Positions 10,836 through 22,600 of a DNA stretch of 64,000 bases are shown piece by piece. The notes beneath the pieces were generated by a model, which saw nothing but the letters and a program-made list of their open reading frames with translations, ran no database searches and was not told the origin of the DNA. The stretch comes from Telopea speciosissima. Its lineage: Eukaryota; Streptophyta; Magnoliopsida; Proteales; Proteaceae. The stretch lies in the NCBI RefSeq assembly GCF_018873765.1, contig NC_057916.1:10062001-10126000 (forward strand), written 5' to 3'. Made by a program: the position numbers and the translations under genes. Numbering within the stretch: the stretch's first letter is position 1; every line of letters begins with the position of its first letter.

Positions 10836-11523
10836 GATCTGAGTTTTCATCGTTGTTCATATCAGAAAAACTGCTGTTATCAGTCTGTTTCCTCTTCTTT
10901 AATAAACTCACTAGTACTTTAAAGCAACAGCCGATCATTGGTTTACTCAGTATTCTTTTTCTTATTAAAAGAATTATATGCCATATGTTTGCCTATTATA
11001 TTAGGTCTCAATAGCAGCTTTATGTAAAATTTTATTTTCCAATGCTCTCTATAAGCTCTGAAGCCTGATGGAACTGTTCAATTCTTTCTTTCTAATATTA
11101 ATTCTGTGTTATTGTTCTCTTTATGTATGTCTCATATTTTTTTTTTTGGTGAATAATAAAAATGTATGTCTTATTTGAGGGCAAGTTAAATGCAAATTGT
11201 TCTATATTTTCTCAATTAACAAGTTGAAACAGCTGCGTTTGAAAGGGAGCAGTTATTGCTTTTGAAAAGTTCAGAGCTTGAAGCCAGGTAGATCATATTG
11301 TGAATCAAGTAATTGGGTTGAACCTTCTATAGGACTTCATGTTTGCTTGGCCAAATGGACCAAGAATCTGAATTAATACCAGACATATAAGTGATTCTGA
11401 CATCCTTTTACAAAAGAAAAAGGAATCTCGGTTTCCTCTTATATTTTTACTTTCATTTTCCTTTGATGTAGGATGATTAATCCAACTGATGAGATAGCTA
11501 AGGTAAGGTTGAAATATCTGCAG
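10657..11523 (+). pseudogene. Unidentified gene X, exons X1-X3 (unit 2)
   Basis: X1 (10657-10788) follows TTTAG and reads DILEKPGGYTAASSASFLGF and then PTSTNDSVDSL. Its donor is lost (AAGCAAGG). It is open here at a position that carries TAG in units 4 and 5. X2 (11224-11287) has lost one base at its start, which shifts the frame of the SEREQ segment. X3 (11472-11523) reads MINPTDEIAKVRLKYLQ and has good acceptor and donor sites. A TTA microsatellite follows X1 at 10801-10835 and an AG microsatellite follows X3 at 11614-11642. The family is unknown. X3 ends in phase 0, matching EFR3 exon a downstream. Confidence 0.5.
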
Positions 11524-11612
11524 GTAAGTAGCTGAGGAAGGTTCCTTCTGAGCTCTTCTGAATTGAAAGGTACCACATGATTTTGTGATAGAAACATTGA
11601 CTTTACCAGATA

Positions 11613-11648
<36 letters not shown>

Positions 11649-11818
11649 TACAGATGTGTTTTCCTATCTAGTTTGTTGGGTTGTCATGTTGGATGTCTTG
11701 TATCCTTGTTTGAGATAGACGCATCTATCTTCTTGTTACGTGATGTTATAAAATCAGAGTTGTCCTACTTATCTTTTTAACATCCAGGATAACAATGTCT
11801 TGCTGTGTAATTTTGTAG

Positions 11819-14800
11819 AAGGGTGCTCCATATGAATAGAAAATTGTTAAATTGTGTGAATATGCTGCCAAGAACCCCCTCCGAATTCCGAAGGTACTCC
11901 CTTCAATCAACATAATTTAACCTTCTTTCGTTATTTGCGTATCAATGGCTTCTATTTGGAGGTTATTTTGGTTTCCTTTTCTTTGCTGTAGATTGCCAAG
12001 TATCTTGAACAAAGGTGCTCAAAAGAGTTGGCATCTTCTAAATTGGTGATGCTCGACCACTGTTTGATTTGATGGCAATGACACTGGAGAAGCTTCCATC
12101 TATGGGTTCTGTTGCGAAGGCAACTGTTGGGTCATTGATGATTCTGGCTCATGTAATTTCTTTAGCATTTGTGACCTAGCATTCACAACAGGTATGAATT
12201 TGATCACCTTTTAAATTTTCATCTTAATTTGGTGTGCTTCATTTCTGCTGACTCAAAATGAATCTCTCTTTGATAACAATATTTTTTAAAACTGAATTGG
12301 GTGCTGGACCATTTTGTTCTGGTAGTTTGCAGTCCTGGTCAATTAAGAAGGGATAGGATTTTGCTACATATCAGAGTCTTTATGAACAATATTTTATAAG
12401 CAAATTATCTCTTAGATCTAATGATATTTTGAGGAACCAAGTTGGTTGCATCTTTTGCAACCAATAAATTATTATATTCTATAACTCATCAAAATTTGGG
12501 GATTTTCTTCTGAAATATATGCTATAAGAGAGAATTTCTGCGTGTGTTGAGGGGGGGCATGGTTGCTCATATCTTGTGTCTAGGGCTGGCATTCCAAGAC
12601 TTCACACTCTTGTTAGATTTTTGACATGTTCACTCATATTGATGCACATTTGACATAGTGTGGGTGTGTCTGCAGACTGCATTTAGTACTAGGAGATCAT
12701 TGAGTTTGATATGTATCCATCTAACATTATCTGCGTCTAACGCTAACACATGTAATGGTAGTTACATAGGATCAACAGTTAGTAAACCCTTAGCAAGTTA
12801 TGATTAAAGCATGCGCATTCATTTATAAATGCAAGTCTGATAATCAAGTCTCTCTACTTGTGAATATACTTCCAATTTAAGCTTCTGTTTGTACATGTCA
12901 AAATTTTGACTATATTAAATTTAATTGGGTTCCTCAATCACGAATTTCTTTTGATTTAAGGATTTATACTTTGCACAGATTGTGCATGCCACACAGGATA
13001 ACTGCGAACCAGATATAAATCTTGTAGATAATGTCAAAAGGGGGGAGCCAGATCACAATTGGGTTGATGAAGTATTTAGAAGTGAAGCAAGGGGTGGTGT
13101 GGGTGTTGGCAGTGATCTCAGCTGAGCTACCTTAGGCCAAGAAGAGAAAAAAAAGATTGCACTCTATTGACTCGGTAATAATGAGCAACCATACATGTTT
13201 AACTCCAAAAATGAGGTCCTTCAGTATCATATTCTTGATTCATTATGCATTTTTCTGATGGAACTTTTTTCTTTCCATTCCTCCAAAGGTAAAAAAAATT
13301 AATGTAGTGGACTGTGGTTAATACACTGGTTTACTTGCACAACAGAGAAGAGATTGAAAATCCAAAAATATGGGCTCAAATTTTCTCCAAAAAATAGTAG
13401 AATTGGCCGAGGAGAGTACGACAATGCACCAGGTTTGAGATCTATTGTTCGCTTACTTTGATAATGGGAAGCACTGCGTTCCTCGGTAGGGGTTAGCTAT
13501 GGTTGTTCTGTCTGATATGTGCTACTTTGTGGACACTGCAGGTATTTTTGTGCCTTTTCTATTCTCTCTCTCACTAAAATTTCTTTTTCATTATACTTGA
13601 TGTGAGATACTGATGTTTTTTTTTCCGGTTGGATGATGTAGGAATTATACAGATTTGTAATTAGGCTTCTGATATGAAACTCTTCACTATCTGCAAGAAG
13701 CTTCTTATTGGCAATATTAACCTTCAATTTCATGTTTTATTTCTCTCTTTCTCTCCCATACATTCCCTTTTTTTTATAAATAAAAAAAATTTATTAGAAG
13801 AGAGACAAGCTATGCAGACATAAAGTAACTTTGAATCTTCTCTTTAATTGCTATGGAAAATTTTTCTTTAAGTCGTTAACCACTATGAAGATATTTTTTG
13901 GACCTCATCACTTCCACAACTTTTTCTTTTGGCCACACCGAGGCATTCCATTTATTTGAGTTACTGTTTCAGAAGCTCATGTGAGACAGTTTTAACAGTC
14001 CTATCCAAACTTCTATACCATCTCTTTTATTCATTAGTTATAATTACTTACAAATAATGTGGCCCAAATATATAATTGTCTACCTACTGTTCATTTCTTA
14101 TGTATTTTTTACCTCATTTATTTATTTATTTTTATCTTTATTGTTGCTCGGTGATCATATAGTAGGGTTGAGCATTAGGCTTCCTGGTTCTATTTGGTCT
14201 GGTTACTTGTGAGTCTTATATTTTAATTTCTAAGCATTGAATTTTAGGTTTAACCATTTCTTTATTCTAATTTTATTCTCACATTTCATGTTTATCCAAC
14301 TTATTCCCCCTCCAAATATATCTTTTATCTGAATCTTATAATATTTGTTTATTTTTACTCCAAACAATTTTGGTTGTCTCTCCATTGCTTACATACAGGA
14401 AATGAACAGTTGATTCTAGCTGCTGTCATTCGACTTCTGGATCACAAAAATGTTACACATGATCCGCAAATTAAATCTGATATTGTTCAGATTGCTAACG
14501 CTTTGGCTCGACAAATCAGAACATGAATCGTAGTCCCTGAAATTGGGATTATCAGTGGTCTATGCAGGCATTTGAGGAAGTCTCTTCAGTTGAATTGGTA
14601 GGACAGCAAGAGTCAAACTTGAACATTTCAGTCCCGATCTTCATTGAAGACTGCTTATTGAAAATTGCTAAAGGAGTAAGTGCTATGCATATTCATTGCA
14701 TGTTGTTTTTGTGGGTACTCCTAATTTTTCTCTCTGGGGTTTTTGTTGTGCCAAATAATCTATTTTTGAGTTGGCTTCTTCTAGATTAGTGATGCTCGAC

Positions 14801-14934
14801 CACTGTTTGATTTGATGGCAATGACACTGGAGAAGCTTCCATCTATGGGTTCTATTACGAAGGCAACTGTTGGGTCATTGTTGATTCTGGCTCATGTAAT
14901 TTCTTTAGCATCTGTCACCTTACATTCACAGCAG
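11819..14934 (+). pseudogene. EFR3-like scaffold protein, unit 2 (exons a, b/h fusion, e, f, g, h)
   Basis: Exons: a 11819-11893, with a TAG at 11837-11839 where unit 4 has CGG (Arg); b/h fusion 11992-12191, the same join as in unit 1; e 12979-13174, with one base missing near 13122 that makes SYLRP read out of frame; f 13346-13541, with one base missing near 13387 and the TGA of unit 1 at 13436-13438; g 14399-14675, with TGA at 14524-14526 (CGA in unit 1) and a 7-base loss at about 14589 in QATVEL; h 14785-14934, open. Splice sites are mostly kept. It shares the b/h fusion with unit 1 but has more private lesions than unit 1 or 4. Clearly a pseudogene of the same family and order. Confidence 0.85.
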
Positions 14935-15681
14935 GTATATATTTGATCACCTTTTTTATTTTCAGCTTAATTTTGTGAGCTTCATTTCTGCTGATTCAAA
15001 ATGAATTTCTCTTTGATAACAATATTTTTTTAAACTGAACTGGGTGCTGGATCATTTTGTTCTGGTTGTTTGCAGTCCTGGTCATTTAAGAAGGGATAGA
15101 ATTTTGGTACATACAAGAGTCCTTATGAACAATATTTTATAAGCAAATTATCTCTTAGATCTAATGATATTTTGAGGAACCAAATTGGTTGCATCTTTTG
15201 CAACCAATAAATTATTATATTCTATAACTCATCAAATTTTGGGGATTTTCTTCTGAAATATACGCTATACGAGAGAATTTCTGCGTGTGTTGGGGGGGGG
15301 GGCATGCTTGCATCATCCCTTATCCCTTTCTCGATTGTCTTGTACTGGTTAGAAGGGCATAGCAAGTATGTTTTTTAGTATGTTAATTTGGCATGCTTTT
15401 CGTTCATTGCATCGGCCTAACCTTCGTTTTCTTGAATGGGCGGCACAAAATAGTGGAGAAAATGGATATTCCAGTGAAGAAATTTATGGGAGATATTTAT
15501 TATTAAATAGAGAAGGTGTGGGGTCAAAGATATGCGCCAGTCTCTACCAGTGTTTCATTCCCTATCTTTCGAATCAACTCTAAATACTTTCTATTTTCCC
15601 TCTCTCACTCGCAGGTAAGCACTCCGTGCCTGTACAAATTCTGAACTGCTAAAACCTTGACCGGAATAAAATCCTTGAGTC
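14935..15681 (+). other. Intron after EFR3 exon h, joining next unit
   Basis: Homologous to 7717-8459, with the same G-run (15292-15302) and the same ATTTATGGGAGATATTTATT segment (about 15481). A 71-codon open frame at 15368-15583 recurs in shorter form at 8174. It is not recognisable and is probably chance. Confidence 0.5.
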
Positions 15682-16147
15682 ATGAAACAAACTCTATTAA
15701 GATTCGCTTCCCTCTATACTCACCGCAACCTGCTCTCCTCTCCGAATTGCAGAAGACCAAACCCTTTTTCTGCTTCAATCATCAATGTCACTTCAACTCC
15801 TCCTTCAAAGTTGAGGAGGTGGTTCTTCTCATCCACCAACTAAAGCCCTCCTCCTGTTTCCGAGACCAGGTTAACCCAACCACAGAAAAAGAAAGAAGTT
15901 CCACTCAATTTCGAAAACATCAGAACCGAAGGTAGAAGAAATTGATTCAGGAAAACAGGCCTCTCCTGCGCATCTTCTTATACCCCCATTCCCTCTCTTA
16001 GTATAGCCGCCATCACAGTGGTTTCTTCTATCTTTAACTGCTGGCAATTTAATAGTCTTTGTTCTTTCCTATGGCGCAGAGTTCAAAGCTCTTGTTTCAG
16101 TCCCGAGGGAAATCTCTTCGTCGCTGCTTCTTGGGACAACCGGGTTT
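15682..16147 (+). pseudogene. Gene Y first exon plus RAE1-like WD40 exon (copy 3)
   Basis: Exon Y starts at ATG 15682 (MKQTLLRFASLYTHRNLL). The frame runs through NVTSTPPSKLRRWFFSSTN and then meets TAA where copy 2 has AAA (Lys). The donor follows 15931. The WD40-like exon is 16093-16143 and reads CFSPEGNLFVAASWDNR, the closest of the four to the RAE1 pattern at its start. The two exons are separated by about 160 bases that lack a clear acceptor, so they may belong to different source genes. Confidence 0.4.
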
Positions 16148-16614
16148 TTTTATCGCCGCCTCAATTGAATTTCTTCCTTCTTCCTCTTTTCTCTTCGTTG
16201 CTTACTCATTTAGGTTGTTTTATGGTGTTTTTGTTTTTTTTTTTGAATTTTTAACAGGCCCAAGCCCAACCCTAAAGGTCCGGCTCCAGCTGGTGCACTT
16301 CACCTTATTCAACCAAGCTCAAGCCTGCAGCCCTGTACTGCAAAAAAAATTTGAGCCGGAGAAGCCATCACCGTCGTCGTCGAAACGCTGAGGTTTTCTC
16401 GTTGAGGTTTTCTACTTCACTCGGACCTGCATCACTAGCCACCGCCATTTTCATTTCATTCAAGACTGCTACACTGTAACTCAAACTCATCAATATTTTC
16501 TTATTTGTTTTTAATTTTTTGGTATTCTTTTTATTCCCTTCTCGACGCTTGGCCATTCATGACCGCTGCTAAAATTTTCTCTTATCATACAGGACATAAC
16601 TATGTATCTGGTTT
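16148..16614 (+). other. Spacer with 5'UTR-like block before PIP copy P5
   Basis: The same block as 8926-9399: tail block, T-run (about 16231-16243), then the CCCAAGCCCAACCC and GAGAAGCCATCA segments and a TTTTTAATTTTTTGG stretch. No gene was identified. Confidence 0.4.
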
Positions 16615-17130
16615 TGTTTCATGATCTTCATCCTCGTTTACTGCACCCCCATCTCTGGTGAGTAATCCCTTTTTTGGCTTCTTTCTCTATTTTCTGTTGT
16701 TTACAATTTGATTATAAACAGTTGTGTGTGTTTGTATTGACAGGAGAGCATATTAACTTAGCAGTGACGTTTGGGCTGTTCTTAGCCCGTAAAGTGTCAC
16801 TAATCCGTGTTGTGATGTACATCGTGGCAGAACGCTTGGGTGCAATGTGTGGTGTAGGGCTGGTAAAGGCCTTCCAAAAGTCTTACTATGTGCAACATTC
16901 GGCCTTGTCTACATTGTTTTCTCTGCTACTGATCCCAAGAGAAGTGCCAGAGACTCCCATGTCCCTGTAAGTTCACCTGTTTTACTTGGAAAACAGAGTA
17001 TTATTAGAAGCGATATAGAAATCATTCTCAATTCTCTTGTTAATCCACATAGAAAACGTTCTAATTGAGAACTTTTGCTTTGGGTTTACAGGTATTGGCA
17101 CCACTTCCAATTGGGTTTGCAGTTTTGTTC
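16615..17130 (+). pseudogene. PIP2-type aquaporin fragment (copy P5)
   Basis: End of exon 1 at 16615-16657 (CFMIFILVYCTPIS). Exon 2 spans 16744-16966 with HINLAVTF, so the NPA motif is NLA. A deletion of about 70 bases at 16893 removes the [12 protein letters not shown] loop and part of helix 4 and shifts the frame before [15 protein letters not shown]. Exon 3 begins at 17092 after a proper TTTACAG and reads [13 protein letters not shown], then ends in non-PIP sequence at 17131. Donor and acceptor around intron 2 are intact. The gene cannot make a channel. Confidence 0.87.
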
Positions 17131-17752
17131 TCCCCCTTTAGTGGTTGGGACAGCCAGGTTTTTTGATCGCCTCCACAATTGAATTTCTTCCCTCTTCCTC
17201 TTTTCTCTTCATTATTTTTTAGTCATTCCCTCGCAGTGCACATTCTAATTTACGTTATTTTGAAGTGAAGATCGTAATCTAATCTTCACGCATTTCTTTA
17301 TATATGTGAAACTTGATAGGGTTTTTAGAACCAATTCGAGATTAAAATCCTTAGTTGGTCTGGCATGATGTATGTAAAATTGTGCATGGTGATTATGCAG
17401 CTTACGTACACGAGTCGTACGAAACTACAGTTGGCATGTATCTCTGATGTCACCTCCTCTATATAAATGTTTTCCATTGACTGTTTTTGGTTTGCTCCCT
17501 TTCAAATCAACTCTATTTTATCTTCTCCCTTTCTTTCTTTGTTCAATAGAAGCAAAGAAAGCGAGGGATAGTGCAAAGCTGGAAAAAGATTGAGAGTTCT
17601 TTATAGCCATTACTCTTTTCCAAGGCAAATGTGACCAAAATAAGGCTAGAGTTGTGTCCGTGTAACAATGATTAACATCTATTTAGCTAGAATAATGAAG
17701 AAGCTTAATTCTATTCATGTGGTAAGCTAGGGTGATTCTAACAATGTTTTAG
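17131..17752 (+). other. Spacer with TATA-like box (unit 3)
   Basis: Tail block, then the conserved spacer. TATATAAAT lies at 17460-17468 and an ATGAAGAAGCTT segment at about 17695. No coding sequence was recognised. Confidence 0.45.
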
Positions 17753-18573
17753 GCTGGAGGTCATGGGTAAGAGATTCCTTGACAATATGTGACATTTTAG
17801 AGAAATCAGGGGGGTAGATGGCCGCATCAAGTGCATCATTCTTGGGTTTCCCAACTTCCACTAATGATTCAGTGGACTCCCTAGGTAAGGATGGATTTTA
17901 TTATTATTATTATTATTGTTATGATCCAAGTTTTCATCGTTATTCCTATCAGAAAAACTGCTGTTATCACCGCTTGTTTTCTCTTCTTTAACAAACTCAC
18001 TAGTACTTTAAAGCAACAGCTGATCACTGGTTTACTCAGTATTCTTTTTCTTATTAAAAGAATTATATGCCATATGTTTGCCTATTATATTCGGTCTTAA
18101 CAGCAGCTCTATGTGAAATTTTATTCTCCAATGCTCTCTATAAGCTCTGAAGCATGATGGAACTGTTCAATTCTTTCTTTCTAATATTAATTCTGTGTTA
18201 TAGTTCTCTTTATGTATGTCTCATTTGAGGGCAAGTTAAGTGCAAATTGTTCTATATTTTCTCAATTAACAGGTTAAAACAGCTGCGTCTAAAAGGGTGC
18301 AGTTATTGCTTGTGAAAATTTCAGAGGTTGAAGCCAGGTAGATCATATTGTGAATCAAGTAACTGTGTTGAACCTTCTGTACGACTTCGTGTTTTCTTGG
18401 CCAAATGGACCAAGAATCTGAATTAATACAAGACATAAAAGTGATTCTGACATCCTTTTACAAAAGAAAAATGAATCTCTGTCTCCTCTTGTATTTTTAC
18501 TTTCCTTTTCCTTTGATGTAGGTTGATTAATCCAACTGATGAGGTAACTGAGGCAAGGTTGAAATATCTGCAG
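17753..18573 (+). pseudogene. Unidentified gene X, exons X1-X3 (unit 3)
   Basis: X1 (17753-17884) holds an ATG in good position (MAASSASFLGFPTSTNDSV, from 17818) and is the only copy with a full GTAAGG donor. X2 (18273-18337) reads VKTAASKRVQLLLVKISE and VEA. X3 (18532-18573) reads INPTDEVTEARLKYLQ before GTAAGT. All splice signals of X2 and X3 are present, so this is the best copy for judging the gene structure. A TTA microsatellite follows X1 (17897-17920). A second X3 (19120-19171) arises from the local tandem duplication. Function unknown. Confidence 0.5.
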
Positions 18574-19644
18574 GTAAGTGGTTGAGGAAAGTTCCTTCTG
18601 AGCTCTTCCAAATTGAAAGGTACCACATGATTTTGTGGTAGAACTGTAGAAACACTGAGTTTCAGAGAGAGAGAGAGAGAGAGTACATATACAGATGTGT
18701 TTTCCTATCTAGTTTGTGCGGTTGTCATGTTGGATGTCTTGTAACCTTGTTTGAGATAGATGCATCTATCTTCTTGTTACATGGTGTTATAAAAACAGAG
18801 TACTCCTACTTATCTTTTTAACATCCAGGATAATGATGTCTTGTTGTGTAATTCTGTAGAAGGGTGCTCCAAATGATTGGAAAGTTGTTAAATTGTGTGA
18901 ATATGCTGCCAAGAACCCCCTCTGAATTCCAAAGGCACTCCTTTCTTTCGACATAATTTTACCTCCTTTCGTTATTTGCATATCAATGGCTTCTACTTGG
19001 AGGTTATTTTGTTCTCCTTTTCTTTGCTTTAGATTGCCAAGTATCTGACATCCTTTTACAAAAGAAAAAGGAATCTCAGTTTCCTCTTATATTTTTACTT
19101 TCCTTTTCCTTTGATGTAGGATGATTAATCCAACTGATGAGGTAGCTGAGACAAGGTTGAAATATTTGCAGGTAAGTGGCTGAGGAAGGTTCCTTCTGAG
19201 CTCTTCTGAATTGAACGGTACCACATGATTTTGTGATAGAAACACTGGCTTTCCCAGATAAGAGAGAGAGAGAGAGAGAGTACATATACAGATGTGCTTT
19301 CCTATCTAGTTTTTAAGGTTTTCATGTTGGATGTCTTGTATCCTTGTTTGAGATAGACGCATCTATTTTCTTGTTTCATGGTGTTATAAACACAGAGTAG
19401 TCTTTATCTTTTTGACATCCAGGATAATGATGTCTTGCTGTGTAATTTTGTAGAAGGGTGCTCCAAATGAATGGAAAATTATTAAATTGTGTGAATATGC
19501 TGCCAAGAACCCCCACCGAATTCCAAAGGTACTCCCTTCTTTCAACATAATTTAACCTCCTTTCGTTATTTGCATATCAATGGCTTGTACTTGGAGGTTA
19601 TTTTGTTCTCATTTTCTTTGATGTAGATGTAGATTGCCAAGTAT
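18449..19644 (+). repeat. 598-bp tandem duplication inside unit 3
   Basis: Bases 18449-19046 are repeated at 19047 onward (offset 598). Each copy holds exon X3, an AG microsatellite and EFR3 exon a; the boundary falls inside EFR3 exon b. The join reads AAGTATCTGACATCC: exon b sequence (AAGTATCT) runs into the X2-X3 intron (TCTGACATCC), sharing TCT. The first copy of exon a has a stop (TGA at 18923-18925) and a lost donor. The second is open. Confidence 0.8.
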
Positions 19645-22600
19645 CTTGAACAAAGGTGCTCAAAAGAATTGAGGTCTGAGCATATCAAATATATCAGTAT
19701 TATCACAGAGGCATACCATAAACTGCTTTGCATATGAAAGGAGCAGATGTAAGTGTAATGCTTTTCTTTTCCCCCCTTATCTTTCTTGTTTACTTTAAGT
19801 TCAGTTGTGGAATACTATTTTTTTCTTAATTAAAAAAGAAAAAGAAAATAAGTTTATTTAGGACTTAATGTTCTTATGAAACTATTCTCATTTCCTTTTT
19901 TCTTAGAATTTCCAACTATTGTTAGTTCCGTTTCTGGCTCAAGGCAACTCAAGAAGTGAATTCAGTCTCATTTGCTTGACCTGGATTTGGTGTCATTTAA
20001 ATATTCCCCTCATTTGGACTTATGGAGTAGTTTTCAAGATTTTTTTTTTCTTTCCTTTTTGTTCTTACTACTTTATTTAGGGAAGATTTTGTCCATAATT
20101 CTTGATACTGTATCTATTTTAGTAGCCGAAAGGTGGGTCTGTTTGCATTCTTTTGCTGCTAGGCCATCTGTGGTAGTTCTTTGGCATTATCTCAAATATA
20201 TTTCTCATGTATGCATTTTGTTCTATAGGGCATACTTCGCTCTCAATCTACTGATTGTTGTAATTGAACTCTTGGACTTTGGGACTCCACAAAGCAAGAC
20301 AGTGTTTGTATTCTAGGATGCAAAACCTTGACCAGAATCATTCATAGTCAGGTTATTTTGGGATGTAATTGGCATCGTTTTCTAATAAGTTACTTATATA
20401 TCTTGCTACTTTTTCTTTGCATTATACAAACTGGTTAATCCCTTCAAGACTTCAATGTAAGTGTTGTGTTTCCTCTTAAAAATCTGTTGTTGAGAAATCA
20501 GGAGATTTTTCTGCTTGGTGAAACATCCATTCAGTGGAGAAACTGATCTTAAATTACATATTTCCTCCATTGTTGGTAGACTGTGTTGACTTTTTTCTTG
20601 TTCTTATTGGTTGTGGTGGAAAACATAGAGTTTCCTCATATTGAAGGGAAGTACAAAGATCAAGCAATTGGAAGAAAAAGATATAAACTTTGAACATTTA
20701 ACAGCTTGATAGGCATTCTGCACTTATAGAAGCACATATTTATTTTTTCTTTTTCTTCCAGTCTTTGAATTTTTGTAACTGGAAATTTAAATCAGAAATT
20801 TAAGGCAAAAGTGTAAAGGTTGAAAGGTTATTGAGCTTATCCTCCAAAATATTGGAACTAATGATAGGTTTTTCCTTGTCATGGACAACGTAACCTGAAT
20901 GGAAAAGGAGGCTCTTGATCCCTATATATATATATAGATATATATATTGGGGGGGGGGGTTGGATTGGTTTACAATTGTTATAAAGGGATCCTCTTCAAT
21001 CACTTGATCTGAAAGTGGAGCATTCAGTTGAGCATCTGATTAGATTTGGGATGTTGCTTGGATTGTGGATTTGTGCCAACAGTTTGTGAAGTGCTTGCTT
21101 ACTTGGACCAGATGCCATCAAGTTATGGATTTGGTTTTTGTCCTTAACAAAGTTTCTGAATTTTGTTTTACATCTCTCATTTGATGTGTATTTGGCATTG
21201 CTTTCCTCTTTTTTTCCCCAACAATAAACTTTATTTTAGTATTTTATGTCTCATTTTTTGAGTGTTGATTCCACCTTTCATGCTTACTTTTTTCTAATAA
21301 ATGAACAATAAACAGGCTTCTTTTATGATTTTACTCTCATCTTTACTTTGACGGTTACTTCTCCATATGTTTTATGCTGGTTCTGTTCTTACCTTTGTGC
21401 ATGACCAGGTAGATGGAAGTTATACTCCAAATATTGAGAAATTGGTTCCTAGAGTATGCATGCTTGCAAGTGAGCCTGGGGAGGAATATAGCAAGTGCTG
21501 TTTGAGGGCATCAAGTTTGCAATGCCTTTCAGCCATGGTGGTTGGTGGGTTTTTTTTTTTTGGTTGTAATGTTTTCTGGTTAGCGCAACATGAGCACAAT
21601 CATTTTTGAAATTTACTTCCATCTAATTCCTCATTGAGTCAAATTGATTTTTCACATGTTCTTGATGGTTTTGATGAGGTGAGTGGTTTTCTAATGCTTT
21701 AGTATGTGTTGGCAATTGGACCCAGTGTGTTTTATGACTTGTTTCCTGGCACAATATGAAGAAATTGAGCTTTGGAGCTAGTAGCTGCACAAGGAAAACA
21801 GGTTAAAGTCAGAAGCAATAATGTGGAAATGTTTTAATAGACGAATGATTAGGGGCTGTGGTAGGTACTTTCCACAAAGAGAGTAGTTTCTTCTGAAATA
21901 ACTGTAGGTGTAGCTCATATCTTGTGTCTAGGGCTGGCATTCCAAGATTTCACACTCTTGTTAGTTATTTTACATGTTTACTCATATTGATGCACGCTTG
22001 ACATAGTATGGGTGTGTCTGCAGACTGCATTAGTTCTAGGAGAACATTGAGTTTGATATGTATCCATCTGACATTATCTACATCTGACGCTAACACATGT
22101 AATGGTTGTTACATAGGATCAACAGTTTGTAAACCAGTAGCAAGTTATGATTAAAGCATGCGTATTCATGTATATATGCGAGTCTGATAATCAAGTCTCT
22201 CTACTTGTGAATATACTTACAATTTAAGCTTCTGTTTGTACATCTCAAAATTTTTGCTATATTAAGTTTAATTGGGTTCCTCAATCATGAATTTCTTTTG
22301 ATTTAAAGATTTATACTTTGCGCAGATTGTGCATGCCACACTGGATAACCACGAACCAGATGTAAATCTTGTAGATGATGGTGAAAGGGGGGAGCCAGAT
22401 CACAATTGGGTTGATGAAGTAGTTAGATGTGAAGCAAGGGATGGTGTGGGTGTTGGTAGTGATCTCAGCCTGAGCTACTTTAGGCCAAGACGAGAAAAAA
22501 AAGATTGCGCTCTACTGACTCGGTAATTTCTGGCTCATGTAATTTCTTTAGCATCTGTGACCATGCATTCACAGAAGGTGAATTTGATCACCTTTTTTAT

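Noticed and set aside
20923..20963. AT repeat plus G-run as a regulatory element
   Set aside because: Simple-sequence repeat in an intron, also present in unit 4 (29260 and 29930) with different lengths. No sign of function.
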